Part shown: positions 1-10,199 of the stretch, one piece after another
Layout: each line of letters opens with the position of its first letter
Position numbering within the stretch: the first letter of the stretch is position 1
NCBI GenBank assembly: GCA_027422505.1
Contig: JAPQWV010000001.1
Span: 5,270,001-5,334,000 of the forward strand
From: Craterostigma plantagineum
Lineage: Eukaryota > Streptophyta > Magnoliopsida > Lamiales > Linderniaceae
DNA length: 64,000 bases
Direction: 5' to 3'
The notes under the pieces: generated by a model
Told to the model about the DNA's origin: nothing
The model's database searches: none
Seen by the model: the letters and a program-made list of their open reading frames with translations, nothing else
Position numbers and translations under genes: made by a program

Positions 1-558
1 TCGCTTTCAGGCGATCTTGTACCATGCACGCTCTCATGTCCTGCCCTTTTATGCTAATTGTGCATGCATATGATCATGTCATGAATATGCATGTCGTGTC
101 GTCATGTATCATAATAGATCACGTAACATTAAGCTTCACGTAATGTCATAGAGGCACATAAGCACATAATTCATGCACATAAAATTCATGTGTTGTAGTT
201 GGGATTTCCACTTACTGAGCTTTATAGCTCATTCCACGTGTTTATGTGTTGCCGGTTCACGTGATCACGGTACGTGATCCTTATGATGGCGAGGCCTACT
301 TTTGAAGCTTTCGGAGGACTTTTGAGGTGGAAGTGTGTACATGGATGCGACTGATGTGGCGGGCCAATACATTACTTTTGACACGCATGCGTACTCACTT
401 ATGTAATTAGGATCCTAAGCACATTTCGTATTGTACAACATGATTTCTTTATATAAAAGGAAAAATTTTGTGCGCATTTTTGCACGTTCTATTATTCTAT
501 TTCAATAGCAGTCACATAAAATAGTAATAAGAATGAATAGGAGATGGCGGGTGCCACA
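1..558 (+). repeat. Element G 5' LTR, 3' portion
   Basis: Non-coding sequence that ends in GGGTGCCACA just before the primer binding site. This pairs with the TGTAATACCC that opens the 3' LTR, giving near-inverted TG...CA ends. The start lies outside the window. It does not overlap the portion of the 3' LTR kept at 5121-6304, so LTR divergence cannot be measured here. Confidence 0.7.
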
Positions 559-560
559 TG

Positions 561-574
561 TGGTATCTGAGCTT
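561..574 (+). promoter_or_regulatory. Primer binding site of element G
   Basis: TGGTATCTGAGC differs by one base from the plant initiator tRNA-Met complement TGGTATCAGAGC. It lies two bases after the LTR end, where minus-strand cDNA synthesis would start. Confidence 0.75.
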
Positions 575-655
575 TAGGTTATAAGTTCTGTAGACTGTCC
601 ATGTACACACACTCAAAAGCACGACAACGGCCTTGCTAGTAAGTTTTCCATTACT

Positions 656-1690
656 ATGAATTTTGTGGTATTGCATGATTTATTGGCCTTATGGACTATT
701 AGGGTAATGACAAGAATGGGTAGAACACGAGGAGAGGGTAGTGGAAGTGCGAATAGAGGTAAGGAACCAGAAGTACCGACTGCTAATCGCGACACGGCGA
801 TTGTTCAGCTTACCGAACTTGCTCTTCAACAATCCACTCAAATTATAGAGTTAATTCAACAGTAGAATACTAGCGAACCGTCGAGCAGAGTGGGCCTTCT
901 CAAGCTGAAAGAATAGAGATAGTGGGGGAAAGGTTTCGCAAACTTAACCCACCTACATTTGAAGATGCTGTCGACCCCACGTCGGCAGAAGATTGGTTGA
1001 GAACACTGGAAAGCATGTTCCAGTATAGTAGGATCCCAGAAGAGGAGAAAGTCATATGTGCTGCCTTCCTACTGAGGGGAAGCGCAGGCCATTGGTGGGA
1101 TACCACTTTGGCTTTTGAAAATCCGACTACCATGAGTTGGGAACGATGCAAGGAGCTTTTTAGAAGCAAATACTTCACCTCCCCATTCAGAGCTCAAAGG
1201 ATGAATGAATTCATTAATCTACAGCAGGGCCCGATGACTGTGGCAGAACATTTCAGAAAATTTGAACAGTTGTCAAGATTTGCAACTCACATGGTGAGTA
1301 CAGATGCGCTAAAGGTCGAGCGATTCCTAGAAGGCTTGAAGGGGCTACCTACGCTCAGGTTGCAGAGCGTGCTTTAGTAGCTGAACAAGCAGAAATCCGA
1401 ATTATCCGAGCCCAGGAGGCAAAACGAAAGTTCGTGCAAGGACCCAAATGGAGCGGAGGGAATATGAAGAAATAGTTTGTTCCTAAGATAATCGACATGG
1501 ACCACCCCAGCAGCCAAATCCGAACCAGGGAAGACCGCCGATGACTATACCTATATGCCCACGATGTACACGGCGACATCTGGGCGTCTGTTATTCCCAG
1601 AATGCAACCTGCTACAAGTGTGGCAAGACAGGCCACTTTTCCAAAGCATGCCCGGAGAATGCATCCGGAAGTCAAGCACCAGTTCAAGTC
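656..1690 (+). pseudogene. Element G gag (capsid and zinc knuckle)
   Basis: The clearest part is a retrotransposon gag domain at 922-1377, which includes WERCKELFRSKYF and AEHFRKFEQL. It is preceded by a weak N-terminal frame from about 703 and followed, in another frame, by a CCHC zinc knuckle (CYKCGKTGHFSKAC) near 1600-1660. Gag forms the cytoplasmic particle and the knuckle binds RNA. At least two frame changes and stops (for example at 863-865 and 1375-1377) separate the pieces. Confidence 0.85.
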
Positions 1691-1769
1691 AGACCTCAGA
1701 AGAAGCGAAGAATAACCCGTCCGTGGTGGCAGGTACCCTTCTTGTTCATCAAAACCCGACATGCATAAG

Positions 1770-2394
1770 TTGACTCAGCAGCCATGCATTCATTTGAATC
1801 TACAACTACGTGGAAAGACTCGGGGTTACGCCTAGCCTAGCTAACTATGAGTGTAATGTTACCATACCTCACGGAGCTTCAACGCGAACCAATCGGATCT
1901 TACGAAACAGCCCGGTGTTAGTGAATGATAGGATCCTACCAGTTGCCCTGATAGTCATTCCAATGAACGATTATGAGGTAATCCTTGGAATGGACTGGCT
2001 ATCGAAGTACGGAGCTGTTATTGATTGTAACCGTAAGGAAGTGACTTTCAACATAGAAAACACCGAACCCTTCACCTTCACGGGAACTAGCAAGAGCGGC
2101 AAGATACCTAAGATCTCAGCATTAAAAGCGCAACATCTACTCAAGGCAGGATGTGAAGCATACCTAATATTTGTAATAACCTCAGAAGAACGCTTAACCC
2201 CAAAGTTAGAACTAGTCCCAGTGGTACAAGAATTTCCTGATGTGTTTCCTGAAGATTTGCCAAGACTTCCAGACCGCAAGATCCAGTTCATAATCGATCT
2301 AATACCTGGAGCAACACCACTTTCTAAAGCACCATACCGGTTAGCTCCAGCAGAATTGAAAGAATTAAAGGAGCAACTGGATGAATTACTATAG
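1770..2394 (+). pseudogene. Element G protease region
   Basis: An open frame from 1810 contains the C-terminal retropepsin-type signature ILGMDWLSKYGAVIDC that follows the catalytic loop in gypsy proteases. It then runs into the linker FPDVFPEDLPRLPDRKIQF that precedes gypsy reverse transcriptase. The upstream catalytic Asp loop (expected around 1770-1810) is not readable in this frame because of a frameshift. The frame ends in a TAG where the RT should continue. Confidence 0.8.
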
Positions 2395-2423
2395 AAAGGG
2401 TTCATTCAGCCAAGCTTCTCACC

Positions 2424-3530
2424 ATGGGGAGCACGGTACTATTTGTTAAGAAGAAAGATGGATCGTTACTATTTGTTAAGAATAAAGATGGATCGATACG
2501 ACTCTGCATCGATTACAGAGAGCTGAACAAGATCACGATAAAAAACAAGTATCTCCTCCCGAGAATCGACGACTTGTTTGACCAACTACAAGGCGCAATG
2601 ATATTTTCAAAAATAGAGCTGAGATCGGGGTATCACCAACTGAAGATTCGAGAAGAAGATATTCCGAAGACAGCCTTCAGTACTCGCTATGGGCATTACG
2701 AATTTTTTGGCCATGCCTCCGGGCTGACTAATGCGCCAGCAACGTTCATGGACCTGATGAACCGTGTGTTCAAGCCATTCCTGGACAAGTGCGTCATCGT
2801 ATTCATCGATGATATCCTCATCTACTCGAAGACAAAGGAAGAGCATGAGCAACACCTAAGGATTATTATGAAAATATTACGAGAGAAGCAATTGTACGCG
2901 AAATTCAAGAAATGTGAGTTCTGGCTCGACCAAGTTGCATTTCTTGGACATGTGATCTCAGGAGCTGGAATCTCTATTGACCCCAGCAAAATCGAGGCTA
3001 TCAACAACTGGCCTCAGCCGACGAACGTAATCGAAATGCGGAGTTTTCTCGGATTACCCGGATACTACAGGAAATTCATAAAGGATTTCTCAAAGACCGC
3101 CTCAACTTTAACGAAGCTAACAAAGAAGAATATTCCCTTTCATTGGGACGACGCATGCGAGCAAAGCTTTCAGGAATTGAAGAAAAGACTTACTTCGGCC
3201 CCAGTATTAACGATTCCCACAGGGGCCGAAGGATTCTCCGTTTATAGTGATGCATCAAAGAACGGTTTAGGATGCGTCTTAATGCAGAATGGGAATGTCG
3301 TTGCATATGCCTCTCGGCAGCTAAAAGACTATTAGAAGAACTACCCAACACACGACTTAGATCTTGTCGCGGTAGTCTTCGCTCTCAAAATCTGGAGGCA
3401 TTACCTATACGAAGAGCGATGCGAGATTTTCACGGACCACAAGAGCCTAAAGTAATTCTTCACTCAGAAGGAATTGAACATGAGACAATGACGATGGCTC
3501 GAATTGGTCAAGGACTATGACACATAATTA
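2424..3530 (+). pseudogene. Element G reverse transcriptase and RNase H
   Basis: RT motifs are present in order: [40 protein letters not shown] and the catalytic FIDDILIYS, followed by FLGHVIS and the thumb region. RNase H starts with [16 protein letters not shown] and is broken by a stop at 3333-3335, with the rest in other frames to about 3530. The segment before GLTNAP reads GHAS instead of the family's VMPF, which fits two compensating indels. A 30-bp in-frame tandem duplication sits near the N-terminus (about 2441-2500). Confidence 0.9.
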
Positions 3531-4740
3531 GTTACCATCCTAAAAAAGACGAATGTAGTCGCGGATGCATTAAGCCGCAAGACTACTAGCGCGGAATTAC
3601 AAAGGCTCGAAGTGGAAGTAATCCAAATGGGCGAAATTGAAACAAGGCTAGCGACGTTAACACTCCAACCAACTCTGATGGAGCAGATCATAAAGGTGCA
3701 AGGAAATGACGAACTGTATGTGAAAATCAAAGAAACGCAATTGGAACAGAGGCCATCAGACTATGAAATACGAGAAGACGGAAGCTTATACTACAGAAAT
3801 CGAATATACGCTCCCAATGACACGGAGCTTCGGAAGATAGTTATGAAGGAAGCACATGCCACGGTTTACTCAATTCACCCCGGAACGACGAAGATGTATA
3901 GAGACCTATGATGCAACTATTGGTGGCCAAAAATGAAAAGACAAATCACGACGTTCGTTTAGTCAATTCTAACGTGCCAACAAATAAAGGCAGAGCATCA
4001 ACGACCGGCGGGGACTTTGCAATCCCTACCAGTACTCAAATGGAAGTGGGACCACATCACGATGGACTTCGTCGTTGGCTTGCCGAAAACTGTGAAAGGC
4101 CACGACGTTATTTGGGTCATCGTTGATTGACTGGCCAAGTCTGCCCACTTTCTACCGATCAGTTCGACATTTTCACTAGAATGATATGCAGAACTATACA
4201 TTCAGGAGATAGTACGACTCCACGGAGTGCCGATGTCAATCATTTCCGATAGAGATTCATGATTTCTATCTAAGTTCTAGATGAGCCTGCAGAAGGCCAT
4301 GGGATCCAAGTTATCCTTTAGCATTTCCTATCACCCCCAAACAGACGGGCAGTCTGAACGAACCATCCAGACGCTAGAGGACATGTTGAGAGCCTGAGTA
4401 CTCGACTTCAAAGGAAATTGGAGCAGGTATCATTCACTGATCGAATTTTCCTACAACAACAGCTACCATGCAACAATCGGAATGGCTCTATATGAGGCTC
4501 AGATCTCCAATTCATTGGGATGGAGTTGGAGAACGAGCAATATTAGGCCCTGATATGGTACAAGAGATGACGGAAGCCATCTTAAGAATACGAGAAAGAA
4601 TGCGAACGACTCAGAGTAGACAGAAAAGCTACGCAGACCAAAGCGTAGGCCATTGGAGCTTAAAGTAGATTTCCTGAAAGTATCACCGATGAAATGTGTA
4701 AAGCGGTTCGGGAAGAAGGGCAAGTTAAGCCCCGGATACA
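3531..4740 (+). pseudogene. Element G integrase
   Basis: An N-terminal zinc-binding region (HATVYSIHPGTTKMYRDL, near 3860-3910) is followed by the core. The core has SAHFLPI, IISDRDS and [22 protein letters not shown], the last holding the region of the third catalytic acid. Several in-frame stops interrupt it (about 4124, 4180, 4258, 4275, 4396), and three of these are TGA where the family usually has Arg. The domain would insert cDNA into the genome; this copy cannot. Confidence 0.85.
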
Positions 4741-5086
4741 TAGGACACTTCAGGATCCTTAGGAAAGTTGGCGAAGTAGCCTATCAACTGGAGTACCAAA
4801 TTCATTAGCTCAAATCCATGATGTCTTTCACGTATCGACGTTGCGAAAATACGTCGTAGATCCAAGCCATGTACTGAATAACGAAGTTCTTCACCACCAG
4901 CTCAAGCCAGACTTGAGTTATGAGGAAAAGCCCGTGGAAATCTTGATATACGACGTGAAACGACTATGGAATAAAGAAATCCCGTTAGTCAAGGTATTAT
5001 GGCATAATCAGTCTACGGAGGAAGCTACGTGGGAACGGGAAGATGATATGAGAAATCACTGCCCAGAGCTATTTCTCCCTGCCTGA
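4741..5086 (+). pseudogene. Element G chromodomain tail
   Basis: After the integrase C-terminus the frame at 4841-5086 reads VEILIYDVKRLWNKEIPLVKV and then LWHNQSTEEATWEREDDM. This is the compact chromodomain-like fold used by chromoviruses to target chromatin. The frame is open to its TGA. It lies directly before the polypurine tract, as expected for the end of pol. Confidence 0.8.
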
Positions 5087-5108
5087 TTTCGGGGGCGAAA
5101 TCCTTTTT

Positions 5109-5120
5109 AAGGGGGGAGGA
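5109..5120 (+). promoter_or_regulatory. Element G polypurine tract
   Basis: AAGGGGGGAGGA directly precedes the TGTAATACCC start of the 3' LTR. It is the usual primer site for plus-strand cDNA synthesis. Confidence 0.85.
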
Positions 5121-6304
5121 TGTAATACCCGAGTCCCGTAAGTAAGCCGGCCAATAGATATGCATGCATGTTATATGATTTCGTGACTGTATATTATATG
5201 CTTATGTGGTACTAGGACAACTAACCGGGTAGGAAATTCATGTTGGGACGTAGAAATAACATTGTATGAGGTTTATAAATTTTGGATAAAAAAATATTAA
5301 TAGAAACTAGAAATAAGAAATTCCAATTTTTATTATAATGGTACTAATAAGAATATAACTTAGACTAATATATTGGGCCATATTAAGCCCAAAGTATTAG
5401 GGATAAAAATGAGTAATGGTTACTTAGGCTCAAGGGAAGTTACGCCATCTCATGTCCCATCAAATGTGCTTTAGATAATTTAGTCCTTATCGAAACCTAT
5501 TGATGGTATAAGGTCATTTACGAGAAAACCCTAAGTAAAGAAAAGAATTCAAACGAAAGCTTGAGAAGGAAGCATAGACCAAAGACGAAAATTCCAACTA
5601 AGAAGGTATAGTTTTATATTATCTATAGTTTGTAAATCAATTTCAAACTCTTATATCTAGCACTTTACGTAACATAAGGATAAAAAGGAGAGTTAAGGTG
5701 TATCATTTTCCTTGTTTAGGATAGTTTTCAAGAAGGATTACGATTCTTAGGTTAATTGTTGATTTTAGGGTTTTAAGTATAAATCATGCTAACATGGGAG
5801 TTTGAATTTGTGTATGTCACGTTTAGAAAACTAAATAAGCTAGAAATCAGATTTATGAAGAAGAAGGTAGCTTCAAAATAGCTGGAAATTATAACTTTCG
5901 ATCGAATGAAGTAGACCTCATGAGCATTCGGGCAATTTTTGAGTCAACTGAGGTATCGAAACTAGGGTTTCTTCTAACTTTAGGCTAATTTTGACCAAGT
6001 CCCAAGTAAAATCTCAGCGAAAGTAAGCTTTTAAGTGTAGCAATCGACCGATTCTATAAATGCTTCTGAATTGTCGGGCGATTAGAAAAGCACTCCGTGA
6101 ATGAAGATTTTAATGCATGATCGATCGAACGATAATTGAAGGCTAATGGATCGGGCGAATCAACCTAATGTGAGAGACTTTCGCCGTGTTATGATTAATG
6201 TGTGTAGGATCGGGCGAAACTAGTGTCAAGGATTGATCAACTCGGACGATTTGGAAATCATGGAATCGACCGCATGGAAGATACTTGTGCTAACTAGACA
6301 AAGA
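5121..6304 (+). repeat. Element G 3' LTR, 5' portion
   Basis: It begins TGTAATACCC after the polypurine tract. It is non-coding and contains several short GATCGGGCGA-like repeats around 6120-6260. It stops where sequence matching the pararetrovirus leader (also seen at about 17065-17110) begins, so the virus interrupts or replaces the rest of the LTR. Confidence 0.75.
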
Positions 6305-6931
6305 TAAATATGTGAAAGAAAAATTAAAGACTTACTTGAAAGATGAATCGTACAAGAAACATACGGAAATATTGGGTAGGAATAATTCCTTCCCGGATGC
6401 AATTTTAATCTGCTCCACTATCGATTAAAGCTATAAGATTTTTTGAAGGCTTCCGTCAATAATTAATGATATTTTCACTAACCATTTCTGGGAAGTAATA
6501 ATTTCTAATGTAGAAATGTAATTATTATCTTCGATATTCTCAGAAGTACTAGCGAATTCTTCACTAGATTTTGTTTCACCAATTTCTTTTCCTTTTTCTA
6601 ATTTAGAAAATCTTCTTTCTAAATCTATACGACTTAATTTTAGATATTTCAGTTTTGAGATTTGTTTTTTCTAATGTTAAATCTTTAATATTAGTGGGAG
6701 ATTCGCTTTTATTAAATTTATTGTTATTATGAAGTAATTTTATTACTTCGGACATTCTATAAGGTTCATTTAGGAATAACTTCTTTAGAAGTTTCTTCCT
6801 CTTTTTGAATTATTCTTTTAATAATAAGATTTTTTAATTCTAAATCATCTGTTTCTTTTAATATTTCGAGAAGATTATTGTCAAGAACATTTATTTCTTG
6901 AAATTGTGATATAATTTGATATAAATTATTA

Positions 6932-7198
6932 CTACCTCCGTCCCATTTAAATGTTCCCGAAGATTAGTGGGCACGGAGATTAAGAAATCACATTATTTTA
7001 ATATTATAGTACACCTTTTGAGGTATGGAGAGAGAAAAGTTATTAGTAGACACGCAAATCGAGAAGACTTTTTTTTTAATATTAATGGTGTAATTAGTTT
7101 AATTAGTGGGATAATTTTTTACCAAAAATGGAAATGGAAAGAATTATGTGGGACGCCCGAAATAGAAAGATGGGAAGAAATAAGTGGGACGGAGGAAG
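6932..7198. mobile_element. Stowaway-like MITE (Tc1/mariner type)
   Basis: The ends CTACCTCCGTCCCA and TGGGACGGAGGAAG are inverted repeats with one mismatch and carry the CTCCGTCCC core of plant Stowaway elements. TA flanks both sides (6930-6931 and 7199-7200). The related sequence at about 13430-13445 has a single TA at this point, so it serves as the empty site. The 267-bp element is non-coding. Confidence 0.92.
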
Positions 7199-7359
7199 TA
7201 TATTCTATTTCAGATTCTGAACTATCTAAATCCTTAGAGCAAGGTTGTCCTATTTGACAATTTTGGCATTCATTAAATTCTGACGACAAGATTTCTTCGA
7301 TGATATAATTATTTCGTCGTTTGAAGAAGATTCTGATTCACTATCAGATTCTAAAAGGA

Positions 7360-7850
7360 TTTTCGATAATGTTTCTAATATATTAACATCGGCCAATGAT
7401 AATTGGAGATTCGGATAAACATTAAAATAAACTGGGCCATGAGTAAGGCTAGACTGAATTATTCCCATAAAGAATTGTTTCCAGTCGAGATTTCTACCAT
7501 CTCTAAGAGCTGCTATAAAACTCTCTGGTACACCTTCTGAAGTCAAAGGCTTAAAGGCTACCTGTACTAATCCGATATGAATAAACGTATGATTTATTCT
7601 ATATTTTCTAAGTCTCTATTACTTAGAAGTCTAATAACCATTTCTTCAGTATTCGAAGAAATTGTTTCTTCAGTAGTTGTAACTACCTGTTTCAAGCCTA
7701 ATTTTTCGAAAGTTCCTAATTCATAGATTATTTTATAATCTATCTTAGGAATTATCCAACGATTCAATTTGTCTAAATCTTGAGGGATATCACTCCTCTT
7801 CAATACGGTTTTTAACAGTATCCTTTCGTCTCATCAAATTCATTTGATAA
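7360..7850 (-). pseudogene. Pararetrovirus movement protein, 5' fragment (second copy)
   Basis: Broken frames at 7250-7546 and 7594-7803 parallel the start of the movement-protein region in the main copy. They include the conserved stretch GPVYFNVYPNLQLSLADVN of 30K-type movement proteins. The homology stops near 7360, where sequence from the coat/protease linker is joined. Frame breaks are present near 7570 and 7805. Confidence 0.75.
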
Positions 7851-7882
7851 AGACCGTTAAACTACACCTCAACTTCTTAAAA

Positions 7883-7905
7883 CCCCCAATATGGCTCTGA
7901 TACCA
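7883..7905 (-). promoter_or_regulatory. Pararetrovirus tRNA-Met primer binding site (second copy)
   Basis: On the minus strand this reads TGGTATCAGAGCC followed by ATATTGGGGG. It is identical to the site at 16456-16478. Caulimovirid reverse transcription starts from such a site in the leader. Confidence 0.85.
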
Positions 7906-8497
7906 TATGGAAAGATCCTTACAAAAATTTAAAAATTTGAAGACTTAACAAATGATACATGGCGTTGCCAACCTATAGAACCAAGGAAAATGGTACTTGG
8001 CATTGTTAAACCTATCGGTCCAGTTATCAAGCTGTAAACAGTTTGATCCCGTTCGGTCCAAAGGTAGTCCAGCCGATATACCATAATCAGAATTCCGTTC
8101 AAATGTAGTCTAGCCAATATACCAAATATTAAAACAAAAATAAAAATTGTTTTTATGATCGGTAGAATTAAATCGTCGAATACAAGGATTTTTACATAAT
8201 AAAATTTTCATTCAATGAATTCAATCGGTAACAGCCATGGCTCTTAAACGCCTACTTAACGGCAACACGGGCTTGCCACAAAATTAATCAAAATCAAATT
8301 TTATTACAACCTTTATTCAAAATTTAATTCTTTCAATCGATTTTCAAAAGATTTTTATAAAACAAAATATTAAATACATCATATTAATATATATAAAATA
8401 AGATACAAAACCATGATTAAGGCATCTTGGTGTAGTTTAACTATGGAATTAGCCTTCCATTAAGGCTAAACGAGACAAAAGATACAAAAATCTGGAC

Positions 8498-8700
8498 TTA
8501 CTTGAAAGATGAATCGGACAAGAAACTTTAACTTTTATTGCTTAAAATATTTTATAATGGAGAGGGAATTACAACGAAGGGAAGGTGAGAGAGAGTGAGT
8601 GCGTAAGAAAACGCGTACATAGCATATGGCTTAAAGCCAGATTTATAGTCAAAGAAAACAAAGTAAAGAACAAAGTAAACATCAATAATTCGCCAAAAAG
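8498..8700 (-). promoter_or_regulatory. Pararetrovirus promoter and leader start (second copy)
   Basis: It nearly matches 17098-17290. The TATA element of that copy (TATAAATA) is TATAAATC here (minus strand, 8640-8647). It sits upstream of the leader that leads to the primer site at 7905, so it is the promoter of the downstream unit, or the repeat needed for a terminally redundant transcript. Confidence 0.6.
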
Positions 8701-10112
8701 TTTTTTCGACTCTTGTTCTTGCTTGATGCGCTGGCTCCACCATCTTTAAATGTTGGCCATCCCTTTTTTAAAAGATGAATAACAATTTGTCGTCGCTTTA
8801 TTAAAGTCATCAACTTTACCTCGAAATTCTTCGTAATTATCCTCACTTTAGAAAGTGGACGAAGTGGGGCATTATTTCTTCTTATCTTTTTCTTGAACCT
8901 TCTTTGTAATGACACCTTTGAGGAGATCGATTACATCACCCACCATAATATTATCCGGATCTTTCGGTTCTTGTCCTTCTCCAGCAAGACAAAATTCTTC
9001 ATATTTTGACGAAGTGTCCATTGAGAAATCCTAAGCTTCAATATCAAGATTCTTGTGGATGTCTTTCTTCATTAGGTCAAAATAACCCTGAACAATTTCT
9101 TCAGTCTTCATTTTCCCTTTTGTATATCCATCCTTCTTGAAATTATTTCAAAAGGACTTGGAGGTTCCCTTTGTTAATGATTATTAATCATCTCCTTGTA
9201 TTGAGATATTTTCTCTTCTATTTTATCAATTGTCAGCCGGCTTTCATATTCACCAGAAGCAGTCTTTCTTATCATTTTTTCCAAAATTTTATATAAAAAT
9301 TTCGTTTAAGACACGGAATCTTTGTTGGGTATAACCCACTTCTGGAGTCCATCTCCAAATCCATGGAATACTGAATTCAATATAAAAGTGTAAAGAAGCA
9401 ACTCCTTCAATAAATTCCTATTTATGCTCCGCTTCTATTAGACTTGGAGATATTTTATCCCATTCTTGATATAATCCAAAGAAATGTTCTTTAAGACTTT
9501 CAATTGAGGCTCCATAAGAAAGCAAGCATTGATAAAACCAATTAGAACATCCGCACAAATCTTAATCCACCAAGAATGTTTCTTATTGTCGTTCTGGTAT
9601 AAAAACACTTTATAAAAGTCATCGATATAATCATAATAATTAAATTTAATTAGAGTTTTTTTACTCAGGATGAAAATATTCTGTATCTTTTAAAGGGTGA
9701 ATAGCCCATTTTCATGCGAAATAATTTGCTTCAAAATAATTTTACTAAAGGTATAACATTTTTTCAAAGCAGTTTGGGAATTTCCCGCAGTAAAATGTTC
9801 AAAATCACATGTTCCTGTGGATTTAAGAATATTTTCATAATTATCACGATTTTTATAAAAATACCTTGTCATTAAAGTCCTAGGTTTATCTGACCATTTA
9901 AATCTTTAAATTCTAGTAATATTATTACCTCAGTATGAGAAATTTTCTCATAGTCAACATCATCTTCTTCCGTAATAACTTTTGCGTAAGAAGTACCTTC
10001 ATTAGAAGACTAAGCTTTCTGCTTCTTAAATTCAAGAAATTCCTTGTACTCTTCACCACTCAAATTATTACTTGAGGAGGCTGAGAGATTTTCTTTAACA
10101 CGCTTTTTATTG
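8682..10112 (-). pseudogene. Pararetrovirus last frame, downstream of RNase H, unknown product
   Basis: A minus-strand start codon at about 10112 opens a short frame rich in Lys, Glu and Ser. Scattered pieces follow (9690-9872 and a basic C-terminal piece at 8682-8915) before the promoter region. Caulimovirids often have a frame here for an inclusion-body or translation factor, but no motif is clear enough to assign that. Many stops break it. Confidence 0.45.
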
Positions 10113-10199
10113 CCCATTTGAGCAATAACGTTCTTCCACTCTATTAGAAAGGAAATTTCGCCCATATTGGGACATATCTCTAAAATTCATGAAAGATAT

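Larger units (their letters stand above)
1..6304 (+). mobile_element. Ty3/gypsy chromovirus LTR retrotransposon, decayed (element G)
   Basis: The domain order gag, protease, reverse transcriptase, RNase H, integrase, chromodomain on the plus strand is that of a Ty3/gypsy chromovirus (Tekay/Del-like by its C-terminal chromodomain). A tRNA-Met-type primer site and a polypurine tract bound the internal region. The 5' LTR is cut by the window edge. The 3' LTR is cut by the pararetrovirus insertion and its remaining part is not found on the far side. All coding parts carry stops and frameshifts, so the copy is dead and comparatively old. Domain order and motifs are seen; the lineage name is inferred. 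Confidence 0.9.
6305..8700 (-). repeat. Second, internally deleted copy of the pararetrovirus genome
   Basis: The segment duplicates three separate parts of the main copy. 7360-8700 matches 15945-17290 (movement-protein start, primer site, leader, promoter). 6356-7359, less the MITE, matches about 12875-13620 (protease start and acidic linker). 6305-6355 matches about 17065-17110 (leader edge). The coat-protein gene and the rest of the movement protein are missing between the first two. It is either a deleted tandem unit or a second integration rearranged on entry. Confidence 0.8.

Noticed and set aside
7250..7546. A host gene for a small acidic protein
   Set aside because: The segment is a join of viral movement-protein and coat-linker sequence in the rearranged second copy of the pararetrovirus.
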